From NCBI GenBank assembly GCA_017473775.1, contig JAFUJH010000001.1, forward strand, positions 1 through 64,000: DNA of 64,000 nt, written 5' to 3'. Numbering within the stretch: the first letter of the stretch is position 1; every line of letters starts with the position of its first letter. This document shows, in pieces, positions 42,956 through 52,534 of this stretch. Made by a program: the position numbers and the translations under genes. The stretch is from Ruminococcus sp. GTDB lineage: Bacteria > Bacillota > Clostridia > Oscillospirales > Acutalibacteraceae. The notes beneath the pieces were generated by a model, which saw only the letters and a list, made by a program, of their open reading frames with translations, had not been told where the DNA came from and did not search any database.

Positions 42956-45025
42956 TTAATTAACGCCTCTGTAATATAATCCGCGGGTTGAGTTGCGGAA
43001 AATTTGATTATCACTTGAGATTTTGATGGTGTTTTCCACTTTTTCCACAGAGTTTTCCACAGTGAAGCGGAAACTGTGGAATTGAAGTTGCGAAAATGTA
43101 TTAATCTTGTCGGGAATTAAAAGCGGCACGCAGTTGAGCACCTCTGTGCAATTTCCGTCACAAGTGAAAATGAATTTTTTGTTCATTCTATCCTGCAAGG
43201 TTTTGTGTTTGTTGCATCCTTTGCAGGCGGTTTTTGATGTAAGACCGGGACAACAGCGTGTCAGCATCAGGGGCAGATATCCGTAGGATATGATACCTCT
43301 GGGGATTGATGCCCCCAGATTGTCAATCTGTTCCAGAGTCAGCTCAAAGCTTAACTCTGTGTCACGAAGTCCCATATCCTGTGCCCACATAAGGGAGGCG
43401 GTGTTTGTGATATTCAGCCCAAATCCTCCGTGAACAGTAAAGGACAGCTCCCTTGCCATATACACAGCACCTATATTGGAAGCAAGGACATGGGTGATGC
43501 CAAGCTCTTTGGCTTTTATGAGGGTTTTTTTGAGAAGTTCTTCCCTGCCGAACATACCGCGGGGGATTTCCACTCCAACATTAAAGCCTCGGGAGAGAAG
43601 ATTCTGTATATCCTCAGCCTTGCTGAGTACAGGGACGAAAACAAGGTCAAAGGATATGAAGTCGTCGGGAATATCTGTATCTGTGAATCGTGCCCGACGC
43701 AGAAGCTCTCCCTCCTGCTTGCAATTATACGGGGCAAGTACGGGAGTTATGTTATCCGGAATACTGCGATTGACACGGCATCTTTGCTCAGAAAGAATTT
43801 GCAACGCCTCACGCCTGAGTTCGTTAATCTTGCTTGCAGGGATAGATACCGAGTCATCAATGTGGCAGATAATCTCCTGCAGATAGTAGGGAGTTCCGCC
43901 GCATTTTTTCAGCAGGGACTCGGCTTTATCTGTACTCAGGGCAACTGTCCGTGCTTCTTCGCAAGGTATATCTGATATTGCCGTGGCGGTGTTTGTGCCG
44001 TCGGTAACTGTCAGGTATGGGGATTCCCCCATTTTTGCGGTAAATTCAAAACGAACTCCCACTCTCGGGGATTCGTCCTTGTAGGTGTTGCGTATATCAC
44101 GCAGAAGGGCGTCACTGCCTGCGGTAACATCTTCTTTCCGTCTGTGACCGAACATAGAGCCTGAGCGCTTTCCTTTTATATATCCGTCGGTGAAGCCTGT
44201 CCGTGAAAATACATTTTTAAGGTATCGGTCTGTGTTGTCGGATACAAAGCCTGCGTCTCGTTTTTCTTTGCAGGCACAGGTTGCCGCTGCCACATACTCG
44301 GGGCGCTTCATTCTGCCTTCAATCTTGGCAGAGGCAACCCCCAGCTTCTGAAGTTCATCTATATATTCAATGAGGCTGTTATCCTTGAGACTCAGTGCGT
44401 GACTGCTGCCTCCCTCTGTCTTAAAGGGCAGGCGGCAGGGCTGAGCACACATACCTCTGTTGCCTGACCTTGAGCCAAGCATAGCTGAGAAGTAGCATTG
44501 TCCCGACACACTCATACACAGTGCTCCGTGAACGAAAACCTCCAGCTCAATGGGACAGGCGTTTTTAATCTCTGCGATTTCTTTAAGCGACAGCTCACGG
44601 GAGAGCACAACGCGGGAAAAGCCCATTTCGTACAGTGCCTTTGCACCCGATGGTGTATGCACACTCATCTGGGTTGAGCCGTGAAGCCTTAAATCGGGCA
44701 GGTGCTTTCTGATAAGCTGTGCAAGACCTATATCCTGCACAATTACTGCGTCAATGCCCGCGGTGTAAGCCTGAGCGGCTAACTGAAGTGCTGATGCAAG
44801 CTCCGAGTCAAACATCAGGGTGTTGATGGTAAGGTACGCCTTTACTCCGCGAATATGACAGTAGTCAATCGCCTCTTTCATCTCACCCAAATCAAAGTTC
44901 TGTGCCGATGCACGGGCAGAGAAGGTCTTTGCTCCCATATACACCGCGTCTGCACCTGAGCGGACTGCGGCAATGAGACTTTCCATACTGCCTGCAGGAG
45001 CAAGGATTTCTATTCTGTTTTGCAT
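42956..45025 (-). CDS. Peptidase U32 family protein (RlhA/TrhP-like RNA hydroxylation enzyme)
   Basis: About 689 residues from the ATG at 45025, with GGAG eight bases upstream. The N-terminus IEILAPAGSMESLIAAVRSG and ADAVYMGAKTFSARASAQNF are the U32 signature. Cysteines in ALCMSVSGQCYFSAMLGSRS and RGMCAQPCRLPF, with later ones, could bind the family iron-sulfur cluster. The C-terminal part has CCPGLTSKTACKGCNKHKT. The long form with a DUF3656-type C-terminal domain resembles RlhA (23S C2501 hydroxylation) more than the short TrhP (tRNA ho5U34), but the choice is not certain. It lies 34 bases after zapA. Confidence 0.85.
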   Translation of the reverse strand: MQNRIEILAPAGSMESLIAAVRSGADAVYMGAKTFSARASAQNFDLGEMKEAIDYCHIRGVKAYLTINTLMFDSELASALQLAAQAYTAGIDAVIVQDIGLAQLIRKHLPDLRLHGSTQMSVHTPSGAKALYEMGFSRVVLSRELSLKEIAEIKNACPIELEVFVHGALCMSVSGQCYFSAMLGSRSGNRGMCAQPCRLPFKTEGGSSHALSLKDNSLIEYIDELQKLGVASAKIEGRMKRPEYVAAATCACKEKRDAGFVSDNTDRYLKNVFSRTGFTDGYIKGKRSGSMFGHRRKEDVTAGSDALLRDIRNTYKDESPRVGVRFEFTAKMGESPYLTVTDGTNTATAISDIPCEEARTVALSTDKAESLLKKCGGTPYYLQEIICHIDDSVSIPASKINELRREALQILSEQRCRVNRSIPDNITPVLAPYNCKQEGELLRRARFTDTDIPDDFISFDLVFVPVLSKAEDIQNLLSRGFNVGVEIPRGMFGREELLKKTLIKAKELGITHVLASNIGAVYMARELSFTVHGGFGLNITNTASLMWAQDMGLRDTELSFELTLEQIDNLGASIPRGIISYGYLPLMLTRCCPGLTSKTACKGCNKHKTLQDRMNKKFIFTCDGNCTEVLNCVPLLIPDKINTFSQLQFHSFRFTVENSVEKVENTIKISSDNQIFRNSTRGLYYRGVN

Positions 45026-45059
45026 GTTCCCCACTCCTTTTTCGGTTTAATAATAAGGT

Positions 45060-45689
45060 TTACTCAATATCGTCAAAAATACTGAACTGATGATAAGGAG
45101 AGTAGCTGTCATCCTCGTCAGAGTCGGATGCAGTTGTATTTGCAGTAACTGCAGGAGCAACAGGCCGGCTCTCCTGAGGCTTGTTGTGCTTTTTATTCTT
45201 CTTGTTCTTCTTGCCTGAGCGGAAGTCCTTGCCCACAAAGGCGGTGTGTCTGGCAGCAGGCTCTGATGCCTCTGCCATAACAAGGGACTCTGCTTTTGAA
45301 GGCACAGGGCTTACAGGAGCGGACTCAGCCTCTTTGGACTCTGGTGTGTCAGTTGCTTCGGCGTCAGCTGTGTTGCTTTCCTTTGCTTCTCTGAGCTGTG
45401 CTCTGAGGGACTCGTTTTCCTCGCGGAGCTTCTCGTTTGTCTCAAGATAGTCCTTCACCTGAGAGCGGAGCACCTCCATCATCTGGCGGAGCTTTGATTC
45501 ATCATCGCAAAGGTCAAGGGCTGCAAGGATAGCGCAGGCATCACGGTTGAGTCTGGGGTTGTCCTTGGCAATACCGCGAATCATAACATCCACCTTCTCG
45601 CCGATGCCGATCACATATTCTTCAGAGTCGGAGGTAGAGATTGAGAATCTCTGTCCTGCTACATAAATGACCACATTCTTCTTTTCCAT
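45060..45689 (-). CDS. zapA: Cell division protein ZapA with extended C-terminus
   Basis: 209 residues. The first 100 are a ZapA domain: VVIYVAGQRFSISTSDSEEY, then VDVMIRGIAKDNPRLNRDAC and a coiled coil (LETNEKLREENESLRAQLRE). ZapA bundles FtsZ filaments at mid-cell. The remaining 100 residues are low-complexity, with a lysine block (KKNKKNKKHNK) and an acidic end (SDSDEDDSYSPY), twice the usual ZapA length. The gene precedes the U32-family gene on the same strand, a pairing common in Clostridia. Confidence 0.85.
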   Translation of the reverse strand: MEKKNVVIYVAGQRFSISTSDSEEYVIGIGEKVDVMIRGIAKDNPRLNRDACAILAALDLCDDESKLRQMMEVLRSQVKDYLETNEKLREENESLRAQLREAKESNTADAEATDTPESKEAESAPVSPVPSKAESLVMAEASEPAARHTAFVGKDFRSGKKNKKNKKHNKPQESRPVAPAVTANTTASDSDEDDSYSPYHQFSIFDDIE

Positions 45690-45840
45690 TATGTAAGCCT
45701 TCCTTCGTTTGAATTTTTATCCATTATAATTATAGTACAAAAAAGCCAAATAAAAAAGAAAAATATATAAATTGTAATCCTATTTTTTATTGATTACTGA
45801 TTTGTTACCGCCGAATATTGCTTTTTAACAGGGTGAAGTA

Positions 45841-45869
45841 TTGAAATTTTCAGAACACTATAGTATAAT
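45841..45869 (+). promoter_or_regulatory. glgP promoter
   Basis: TTGAAA (45841-45846), 17 bases, TATAAT (45864-45869), leaving an untranslated leader of about 105 bases that I cannot match to a riboswitch. Confidence 0.7.
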
Positions 45870-45984
45870 TTAACTATCTTTTTGGATATATTGCATTGCC
45901 AATTGGTTGGTCTGACGAATATCGACATATAATATACCCCAACTGACCTATAATCTCAATATAAAAATCGAGGAGGATACAAGC

Positions 45985-48372
45985 GTGAAGATTACAGTTA
46001 AAGAGATGACAGCCGCCATTAAAGAGAAGCTGAACTCAGTATTCCATGTTGAGCCTTCTGAGGCAACAAACGAGGATATCTATAAAGCAGTTGCCATTGT
46101 CTGCAGAGAGATAATGAGCAAGAATTATGCAGATTTCACACAGAAGGTAGAGCGTCAGGAGAAAAAGACGGTTTACTACCTTTGTATGGAGTTCCTTATG
46201 GGACGCTCCCTTAAAAACAACCTATGCAATATGGGTCTGGAGGATACTGTCAGAGAAGCACTCAGCGGCTTTGATGTAACTCTGGATAAGATTTACGAGC
46301 AGGAGCCTGACGCAGGACTGGGCAACGGAGGACTGGGCAGACTTGCCGCCTGCTTCCTTGACGGACTTGCATCCCAAGGCTATCCCTCAATGGGATATTC
46401 ACTGCGTTATGAATACGGCATTTTCAGCCAGAAGCTGGTTGACGGCTGGCAGACAGAGCTGCCTGACTTCTGGCTTCCCGGCGGCAGTGTGTGGCTTCAC
46501 GCACATCCCGAGAAGGCGGTGGAGGTATCCTTCAACGGCAATATGGTTGAGGACTGGATTGACGGCATTCACCTTGTAAAGATAGAGAACGCCACAAAGG
46601 TGCACGCTGTGCCCTATGATATGATTGTCACAGGTAATGACGGCAAGGGTGTCAGCAGACTCAGGCTCTGGGCGGCAGACTCCAAAGAGTTCGATATGCA
46701 GCTTTTTAATGACGGCGAGTTTCTGCGTGCAGTTGAGCAGAAAGCAATGGCAGAGAGCATCACAAAGGTGCTCTACCCCGGCGATAACCACACCGAGGGT
46801 AAGAGCCTGCGACTTAATCAGCAGTACTTCCTTGTTTCTGCTACAATTCAGGATATTATCAACCGTCACCTGAGAGTATACAAGACTCTGACAAACCTGC
46901 CCGATAAGGTAGCAATCCACCTGAATGATACCCACCCTGTGCTGGCAGTGCCTGAGCTTATGCGAATTGTAATGGATGAGTGCGGCTACGGCTGGGATGA
47001 GGCATGGAGAATTGTCACAGGTACTATCGCATATACAAACCATACAGTTATGGCAGAGGCTCTGGAATGTTGGAGTGAGGATATGTTCCGCACAAAGCTC
47101 CCCAGAATCTATCAGATTGTATGCGAGATTAACAGACGCTGGTGCTATGAGCTTAAAGAAGCAGGTACACCCGAGGACAAAATCGCAAAGATGTCCATTA
47201 TCCGTGACGGATGGGTTCGTATGGCAAACCTTGCAGTTGTTGCAAGCCACAAGGTCAACGGCGTATCTGCACTGCACAGCGATATTCTGAAGGATACTGT
47301 TTTCTCCGATTTCTACGGATATACTCCCGATAAGTTTACAAATGTAACCAACGGTATTGCTCACAGACGCTGGCTCAATCAGTCCAACCCCGGGCTTTCA
47401 AGTCTTATCACAGAGCTTATCGGCGACGGCTTTGTTTCCGATGCATCCAAGCTCAAGGAGCTTGAGAGCTTCGCAGGTGACAGAGCGGTGCTTGATAAAC
47501 TGGCTGAGATTAAGCGTCAGAACAAGGTGAGAATGGCTGAGGAGATAAAGCGTACATCAGGGGTGCTTGTTGACCCTGACTCTATATTCGATGTACAGGT
47601 CAAGCGACTCCACGAGTATAAGCGTCAGCTTATGAATGCACTGAACATTCTTGCCACATACCAGATGCTCCGCGATAATCCCAGTATGGACTTTGCACCC
47701 AGAACATACATCTTCGGTGCAAAGGCGGCACCCGGCTACTACTTTGCAAAGCAGATTATCCAGTTTATAGTTGACCTTGCAAATCAGATTAACAATGACC
47801 CCAGAGTAAACGGCAAGCTGAAGGTGGTATACCTTGAGAATTACCGTGTAACTGTAGCAGAGAAGCTGATTCCTGCGGCTGAGATAAGCGAGCAGATTTC
47901 CCTTGCAGGTACAGAGGCATCAGGTACCAGTAATATGAAGTTTATGATAAACGGCGCTGTGACACTGGGTACTCTGGACGGTGCAAATGTTGAGATTTAT
48001 GACGCAGTAGGCAAGGATAATATCATACTCTTTGGTATGACAACTCCTGCTGTGAATGATATGAAGTCAAAGGGCTACCGACCCTTAGACTTCTACAGCA
48101 CAAACAGCGTTATCCGCCGTGCTGTGGACGAGATAAGAATGGGCAGATTCTCCCCTGTTGCGGATAATCTTCTCCATAGTGACCCCTATATGGTGCTTGC
48201 AGACTTTGAGTCCTACCGCAGAGCACAGGAGCGTTCAGCAGAAATTTATGTGAACAGACAAAAGTGGAATCAGATGTCACTGATGAACATTGCAAACGCA
48301 GGTATTTTCTCTGCAGACCGTTCAATTAACGATTATGCCCGTGACATTTGGCATATTAACCCTGTTGAGTAA
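45985..48372 (+). CDS. glgP: Glycogen/starch/maltodextrin phosphorylase
   Basis: 795 residues from a GTG with GAGGAGG upstream. It releases glucose-1-phosphate from alpha-1,4-glucans. EQEPDAGLGNGGLGRLAACF, HLNDTHPVLAVPELMRIV and VKRLHEYKRQLMNALNIL are present, with the pyridoxal-phosphate lysine in EASGTSNMKFMINGAVTLGT. It is full length and intact. In a starch- or glycogen-using anaerobe it feeds glycolysis and, further on, the pyruvate:ferredoxin oxidoreductase encoded just downstream. Its codons are those of a highly expressed gene. A REP-like pair and a terminator follow. Confidence 0.97.
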   Translation: MKITVKEMTAAIKEKLNSVFHVEPSEATNEDIYKAVAIVCREIMSKNYADFTQKVERQEKKTVYYLCMEFLMGRSLKNNLCNMGLEDTVREALSGFDVTLDKIYEQEPDAGLGNGGLGRLAACFLDGLASQGYPSMGYSLRYEYGIFSQKLVDGWQTELPDFWLPGGSVWLHAHPEKAVEVSFNGNMVEDWIDGIHLVKIENATKVHAVPYDMIVTGNDGKGVSRLRLWAADSKEFDMQLFNDGEFLRAVEQKAMAESITKVLYPGDNHTEGKSLRLNQQYFLVSATIQDIINRHLRVYKTLTNLPDKVAIHLNDTHPVLAVPELMRIVMDECGYGWDEAWRIVTGTIAYTNHTVMAEALECWSEDMFRTKLPRIYQIVCEINRRWCYELKEAGTPEDKIAKMSIIRDGWVRMANLAVVASHKVNGVSALHSDILKDTVFSDFYGYTPDKFTNVTNGIAHRRWLNQSNPGLSSLITELIGDGFVSDASKLKELESFAGDRAVLDKLAEIKRQNKVRMAEEIKRTSGVLVDPDSIFDVQVKRLHEYKRQLMNALNILATYQMLRDNPSMDFAPRTYIFGAKAAPGYYFAKQIIQFIVDLANQINNDPRVNGKLKVVYLENYRVTVAEKLIPAAEISEQISLAGTEASGTSNMKFMINGAVTLGTLDGANVEIYDAVGKDNIILFGMTTPAVNDMKSKGYRPLDFYSTNSVIRRAVDEIRMGRFSPVADNLLHSDPYMVLADFESYRRAQERSAEIYVNRQKWNQMSLMNIANAGIFSADRSINDYARDIWHINPVE

Positions 48373-48387
48373 ACTTATAATAATCGC

Positions 48388-48410
48388 GTAGGGACGACCA
48401 GTGGTCGTCC
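48388..48410 (+). repeat. REP-like unit (GTAGGG family) copy 5, left half of an inverted pair
   Basis: GTAGGGACGACCAGTGGTCG then TCC: head plus palindrome GGACGACCA-GTGGTCGTCC. It faces copy 6, with 14 bases between. Confidence 0.7.
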
Positions 48411-48424
48411 GATAGGATTTGCCA

Positions 48425-48449
48425 ACGGACGGGGGATGCCCGTCCCTAC
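48425..48449 (-). repeat. REP-like unit (GTAGGG family) copy 6, right half of an inverted pair
   Basis: On the minus strand: GTAGGGACGGGCATCCCCCG then TCCG. Together with copy 5 it forms a BIME-like head-to-head pair after glgP. Confidence 0.7.
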
Positions 48450-48494
48450 AAAAAATAACATCAAGGCGGACGCAACCCTCCGCAAAATACTAAG

Positions 48495-48534
48495 AACCAC
48501 CCTTTCCTATACACACGGGAAAGGGTGGTTTTGC
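48495..48534 (+). terminator. Terminator after glgP
   Basis: AACCACCCTTTCC (48495-48507) pairs fully with GGAAAGGGTGGTT (48518-48530), followed by TTGC. Confidence 0.7.
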
Positions 48535-48779
48535 TTAACAAGTTGAGTTTTGTAGCATTATACAGAATACGCTGAGCGGTGTTGTATAATTTGTCTTTTG
48601 CTTTGTGTGAATTTGTCAAAATTTCTGCCTTGATTTTGTGATTGATTTTGAATCTTTAAAAGGGTAATATGAGGCTGTGGGTAATGACAGCTCGGTATAA
48701 GGGGACACCCCCTTGGTGGGGTTATGTCGGAATATTCCACTAAAACCAATAAAATGTCGGTTATTTTCTTTGTTTTTAC
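48535..48779. other. Non-coding stretch between glgP terminator and PFOR promoter
   Basis: No ORF with a ribosome site. It holds a GC-rich patch with opposed G- and C-runs at 48697-48722 (GGGGACACCCCC then TTGGTGGGG) that could fold, in otherwise AT-rich DNA. Nothing else recognised. Confidence 0.4.
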
Positions 48780-48830
48780 TTTACATTTACTATAAAAAGT
48801 GATATTATTTAAGGTGGTACAGACCGTACC
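48780..48830 (+). promoter_or_regulatory. PFOR promoter with downstream dyad
   Basis: TTTACA (48780-48785), 17 bases, TATTAT (48803-48808). GGTAC-agacc-GTACC (48816-48830) sits over the expected start point and could be an operator or a 5' hairpin. It does not match the Rex consensus. Confidence 0.55.
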
Positions 48831-48885
48831 GAATATGTAGATTTTGCGATTTTTATCGCATTGATTATTCAAGGAGGTAATTCCA

Positions 48886-51800
48886 ATGGCAAGAAAAAGA
48901 AAGACCATGGACGGTAACAACGCGGCGGCTCATGTTTCCTATGCGTTTACTGAGGTAGCCGGTATTTATCCTATCACTCCCTCTTCCCCCATGGCAGACT
49001 ATGTTGACCAGTGGTCCGCACAGGGTCTCAAGAACATCTTCGGCACAACCGTAAAGGTTGAGGAGATGCAGTCTGAGGCTGGTGCAGCAGGTACAGTACA
49101 CGGCTCTCTGAACGCAGGTGCACTGACCACAACTTACACAGCATCTCAGGGTCTTCTGCTGATGATTCCTAACATGTACAAGATCGCAGGCGAGCTTCTG
49201 CCCGCTGTGTTCCATGTATCAGCAAGAACAGTTGCATCACACGCACTTAACATCTTCGGTGACCATTCCGATGTTTATGCCTGCCGTCAGACAGGTTTTG
49301 CAATGCTGGCAGAGACAAACACTCAGGAGGTTATGGACCTGGGTGCAGTTGCTCACCTTGCTACTATCAAGAGCTCCGTTCCCTTCATCAACTTCTTCGA
49401 CGGTTTCAGAACTTCTCACGAAATTCAGAAAATCGAAGTTTGGGATTTTGATGACCTGAGGGAAATGTGCGATATGGAAGCAGTTGAGAAGTTCCGTAAG
49501 CGTGCTCTCAACCCCGAGCGTCCCGTAATGCGTGGTTCTCACGAGAATGGTGACATCTTCTTCCAGCACAGAGAGGCTTGTAACAAGCACTACGAGGCTG
49601 TTCCCGGCATCGTAGAGGAGTACATGGCTAAGGTTAACCAGAAGCTCGGCACAAACTATCAGCTCTTCAACTACTATGGTGCAGAGGATGCAGAGCGTGT
49701 TATCATCGCTATGGGTTCTATCTGTGATGTAGCAGAGGAAGTTATTGATTATATGAACGCTCAGGGTGAGAAGGTTGGTCTTGTTAAGGTTCGTCTGTAC
49801 AGACCCTTCTCTGCTGAGAGACTGGTTGCAGCTATCCCTGCAACTGCTAAGAAGATTGCAGTTCTTGACAGAACCAAGGAGCCCGGTGCTCTTGGCGAGC
49901 CTCTGTATCTTGATGTTGTTGCAGCTCTTGCAGCAAATGGCTCAACTGCAAAGGTAATCGGCGGCAGATACGGTCTCGGTTCCAAGGATACACCTCCTTC
50001 AAGCATCTTCGCAGTATATGACGAGCTCGCAAAGGATGCTCCCAAGCACAACTTCACACTTGGTATCAACGATGATGTTACAGGTCTTTCTCTTGAGGAG
50101 AAGCCCGCTCCCAACACTGCAGCAGAAGGCACAATCGAGTGCAAGTTCTGGGGTCTCGGCGGCGACGGTACTGTTGGTGCTAACAAGGATTCCATCAAGA
50201 TTATCGGTGACCATACAGAGAAGTTCGTTCAGGCTTACTTCCAGTATGACTCCAAGAAGACAGGCGGTATCACCATCTCCCACCTGCGTTTCGGCGATAA
50301 GCCCATCAAGTCACCCTACTACATCAACAAGGCTGACTTCGTTGCTTGCCACAACCCCTCTTATGTAGAGAAGGGCTACAAGATGGTTCAGGATGTTAAG
50401 CCCGGCGGTGTGTACCTTATCAACTGCCAGTGGAGCGCAGAAGAGCTTTCTGAGAAGCTCGACGCAGCATCCAAGAGATATATTGCTGAGAACAACATCC
50501 AGCTTTATACAGTTAACGCTATCGATATCGCTGCACAGATTGGTCTGGGCAAGCGTACAAATACAGTTCTTCAGTCTGCTTTCTTCTCACTTGCTAAGGT
50601 TCTTCCTCCTGAGGAAGCAATCGGTTACATGAAGGAAAAAGCTCAGAAGTTCATGAAGAAGGGTAAAGAAATCGTTGAGATGAACGAGAAGGCAATCGAT
50701 ATGGGTGCCTCCGCTTATGTTAAGATTGATGTACCCGAGAACTGGGCAACTGCTGAGGATGCAACTGTAGCTACTGCTTCCGTTGGTCGCGAGAAGCTCA
50801 CAAAGATGGTTGACGGCATTATGGTTCCCGTTTCCAAGATGGACGGTGACTCCCTCCCCGTTTCCGCATTTATGGACCACATCGACGGTACATTTGAGCA
50901 GGGTGCTTCCGCTTACGAGAAGCGCGGCGTTGCAGTTATGGTTCCCGAGTGGAATGCAGAGACTTGTGCTAAGTGTAACAAGTGCTCCTTCGTATGTCCT
51001 CACGCTACAATCCGTCCCTTCGCTCTTTCTGACGAAGAGGTAGAGGCAGCTCCCGAGAATATGAAGGTTGCTCCCAAGCCCGTTGTTAAGACAAACTACA
51101 AATACACACTGGCTGTATCTCCCCTTGATTGTATGGGTTGCGGCGTTTGCGTTGGCGTATGTCCCACAAACTCCCTGACTATGGTATCCCGTGAGAGCCA
51201 GGAGGCAGAGCAGGCAGTATTCGATTACTGTGTTGCAAATGTAACAGAGAAGCCCGAGACTACAGCAAATCTGAACCTCATTGGCTCTCAGTACAAGCAG
51301 CCTCTCCTTGAGTTCTCCGGCTCCTGTGCAGGTTGTGCAGAGACAGCATACGCTCGTCTTGTTACACAGCTGTTCGGTGACAGAATGTACATCTCCAACG
51401 CTACAGGTTGTTCTTCTATCTGGGGCGGCCCTGCAGCAACATCTCCCTACACAGTTAACAAGGAGGGCCACGGTCCTGCTTGGGCAAACTCCCTGTTTGA
51501 GGATAACGCAGAGCACGGTCTCGGTATGTACCTTGGCCAGAAGGCTATCCGCGACAGACTCATCGAGAAGGTTAAGATGATTGCAGCCTCTGAGCAGGCT
51601 TCTGCCGAGGTTAAGGCAGCAGCTGAGGAGTACCTTGCAACTCTCGAGGATGGCGACAAGAACGCAGCAGCTTCCAAGGCTCTGACAGCAGCACTCAAGG
51701 CTCAGAACGCAGATTGCGATATTTGCCGCGATGTTATCGACAACTCCGAGTACCTCTCCAAGAAGTCCGTATGGATCTTCGGTGGTGACGGTTGGGCATA

Positions 51801-52410
51801 CGATATCGGCTTCGGCGGTGTTGACCATGTTCTTGCAACAGGCGAGAATGTAAACATCTTCGTATTCGATACAGAGGTTTACTCCAACACTGGCGGTCAG
51901 GCTTCCAAGGCTTCTCAGATTGGTCAGGTTGCTCAGTTTGCTGCAGCAGGTAAGGCTATCAAGAAGAAGTCCCTTGCAGACATCGCAATGAGCTACGGTT
52001 ACATCTATGTTGCTCAGATTGCTATGGGCGCTGATATGAATCAGACTCTGAAGGCTATCAAAGAGGCTGAGTCCTACAACGGTCCTTCTCTCATCATCGG
52101 CTACGCTCCCTGTGAGATGCACTCCATCAAGGGCGGTATGCAGAACTGTCAGAAGGAAATGGCTCGTGCCGTTGAGTGCGGATACTGGAATAACTTCCGC
52201 TTTGATCCCAGACTCAAGGCAGAGGGCAAGAATCCCTTCGTTCTTGACAGCAAGGCTCCTGTTGCAGATTACAAGGAGTTCATCCTGTCTGAGGCTCGTT
52301 ACAGCTCACTGACACGCTCCTTCCCCGAGAGAGCAGAGAAGCTCTTTGAGGATGCACAGGCAAATGCAGTTGCTCGTTACGAGGAGCTGAAGAAGAGAGC
52401 AGAGCAGTAA
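48886..52410 (+). CDS. nifJ: Pyruvate:ferredoxin (flavodoxin) oxidoreductase
   Basis: 1174 residues, the single-chain clostridial form. It converts pyruvate and CoA to acetyl-CoA, CO2 and reduced ferredoxin. The N-terminal ITPSSPMADYVDQWSAQGLK region, two [4Fe-4S] sets (CAKCNKCSFVCPHATIRPF and CMGCGVCVGVCPTNSLTM), the proximal cluster cysteines (GSCAGCAETAY) and the thiamine-diphosphate site (GDGWAYDIGFGGVDH, VYSNTGGQASKAS) are all intact. AGGAGG lies eight bases before the ATG. Its codon choice is strongly biased (GTT/GCT/AAG-rich) as in abundant proteins. The reduced ferredoxin could feed the flavoprotein complex at 30.7-35 kb. Confidence 0.98.
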   Translation: MARKRKTMDGNNAAAHVSYAFTEVAGIYPITPSSPMADYVDQWSAQGLKNIFGTTVKVEEMQSEAGAAGTVHGSLNAGALTTTYTASQGLLLMIPNMYKIAGELLPAVFHVSARTVASHALNIFGDHSDVYACRQTGFAMLAETNTQEVMDLGAVAHLATIKSSVPFINFFDGFRTSHEIQKIEVWDFDDLREMCDMEAVEKFRKRALNPERPVMRGSHENGDIFFQHREACNKHYEAVPGIVEEYMAKVNQKLGTNYQLFNYYGAEDAERVIIAMGSICDVAEEVIDYMNAQGEKVGLVKVRLYRPFSAERLVAAIPATAKKIAVLDRTKEPGALGEPLYLDVVAALAANGSTAKVIGGRYGLGSKDTPPSSIFAVYDELAKDAPKHNFTLGINDDVTGLSLEEKPAPNTAAEGTIECKFWGLGGDGTVGANKDSIKIIGDHTEKFVQAYFQYDSKKTGGITISHLRFGDKPIKSPYYINKADFVACHNPSYVEKGYKMVQDVKPGGVYLINCQWSAEELSEKLDAASKRYIAENNIQLYTVNAIDIAAQIGLGKRTNTVLQSAFFSLAKVLPPEEAIGYMKEKAQKFMKKGKEIVEMNEKAIDMGASAYVKIDVPENWATAEDATVATASVGREKLTKMVDGIMVPVSKMDGDSLPVSAFMDHIDGTFEQGASAYEKRGVAVMVPEWNAETCAKCNKCSFVCPHATIRPFALSDEEVEAAPENMKVAPKPVVKTNYKYTLAVSPLDCMGCGVCVGVCPTNSLTMVSRESQEAEQAVFDYCVANVTEKPETTANLNLIGSQYKQPLLEFSGSCAGCAETAYARLVTQLFGDRMYISNATGCSSIWGGPAATSPYTVNKEGHGPAWANSLFEDNAEHGLGMYLGQKAIRDRLIEKVKMIAASEQASAEVKAAAEEYLATLEDGDKNAAASKALTAALKAQNADCDICRDVIDNSEYLSKKSVWIFGGDGWAYDIGFGGVDHVLATGENVNIFVFDTEVYSNTGGQASKASQIGQVAQFAAAGKAIKKKSLADIAMSYGYIYVAQIAMGADMNQTLKAIKEAESYNGPSLIIGYAPCEMHSIKGGMQNCQKEMARAVECGYWNNFRFDPRLKAEGKNPFVLDSKAPVADYKEFILSEARYSSLTRSFPERAEKLFEDAQANAVARYEELKKRAEQ

Positions 52411-52476
52411 TTATAATTACTGAGATTTGTGCTTCTTTCGGTGCATAACAAATAAATAAGCGGCATAGCCGCAGAA

Positions 52477-52517
52477 AACCCCCGACTGAGATTTTTCTCA
52501 ATCGGGGGTTGCTTTTT
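52477..52517 (+). terminator. Terminator after PFOR
   Basis: AACCCCCGACTGAG (52477-52490) pairs with CTCAATCGGGGGTT (52497-52510) with one G-U, followed by GCTTTTTAG. Confidence 0.85.
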
Positions 52518-52534
52518 AGTATACCGTGTAATTG

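Noticed and set aside
43030..43075. Repeated TTTTCCACA motifs that look like DnaA boxes
   Set aside because: They lie in the coding 3' end of the U32-family gene where the repeated VENSVEKVENT peptide explains them; kept only as background for the box count.
45870..45984. glgP leader as a possible riboswitch
   Set aside because: About 105 bases, but no recognisable conserved core or terminator/antiterminator pair.
46399..47364. 321-residue open frame on the minus strand opposite glgP
   Set aside because: Antisense shadow of a conserved gene, with unusual Cys/His/Asn content and no ribosome site.
50587..52122. 511-residue open frame on the minus strand opposite PFOR
   Set aside because: It lies wholly inside the strongly codon-biased PFOR gene, is rich in Cys, Leu, Ser and Val as expected for a reverse-frame shadow, and has no ribosome site or family motif.
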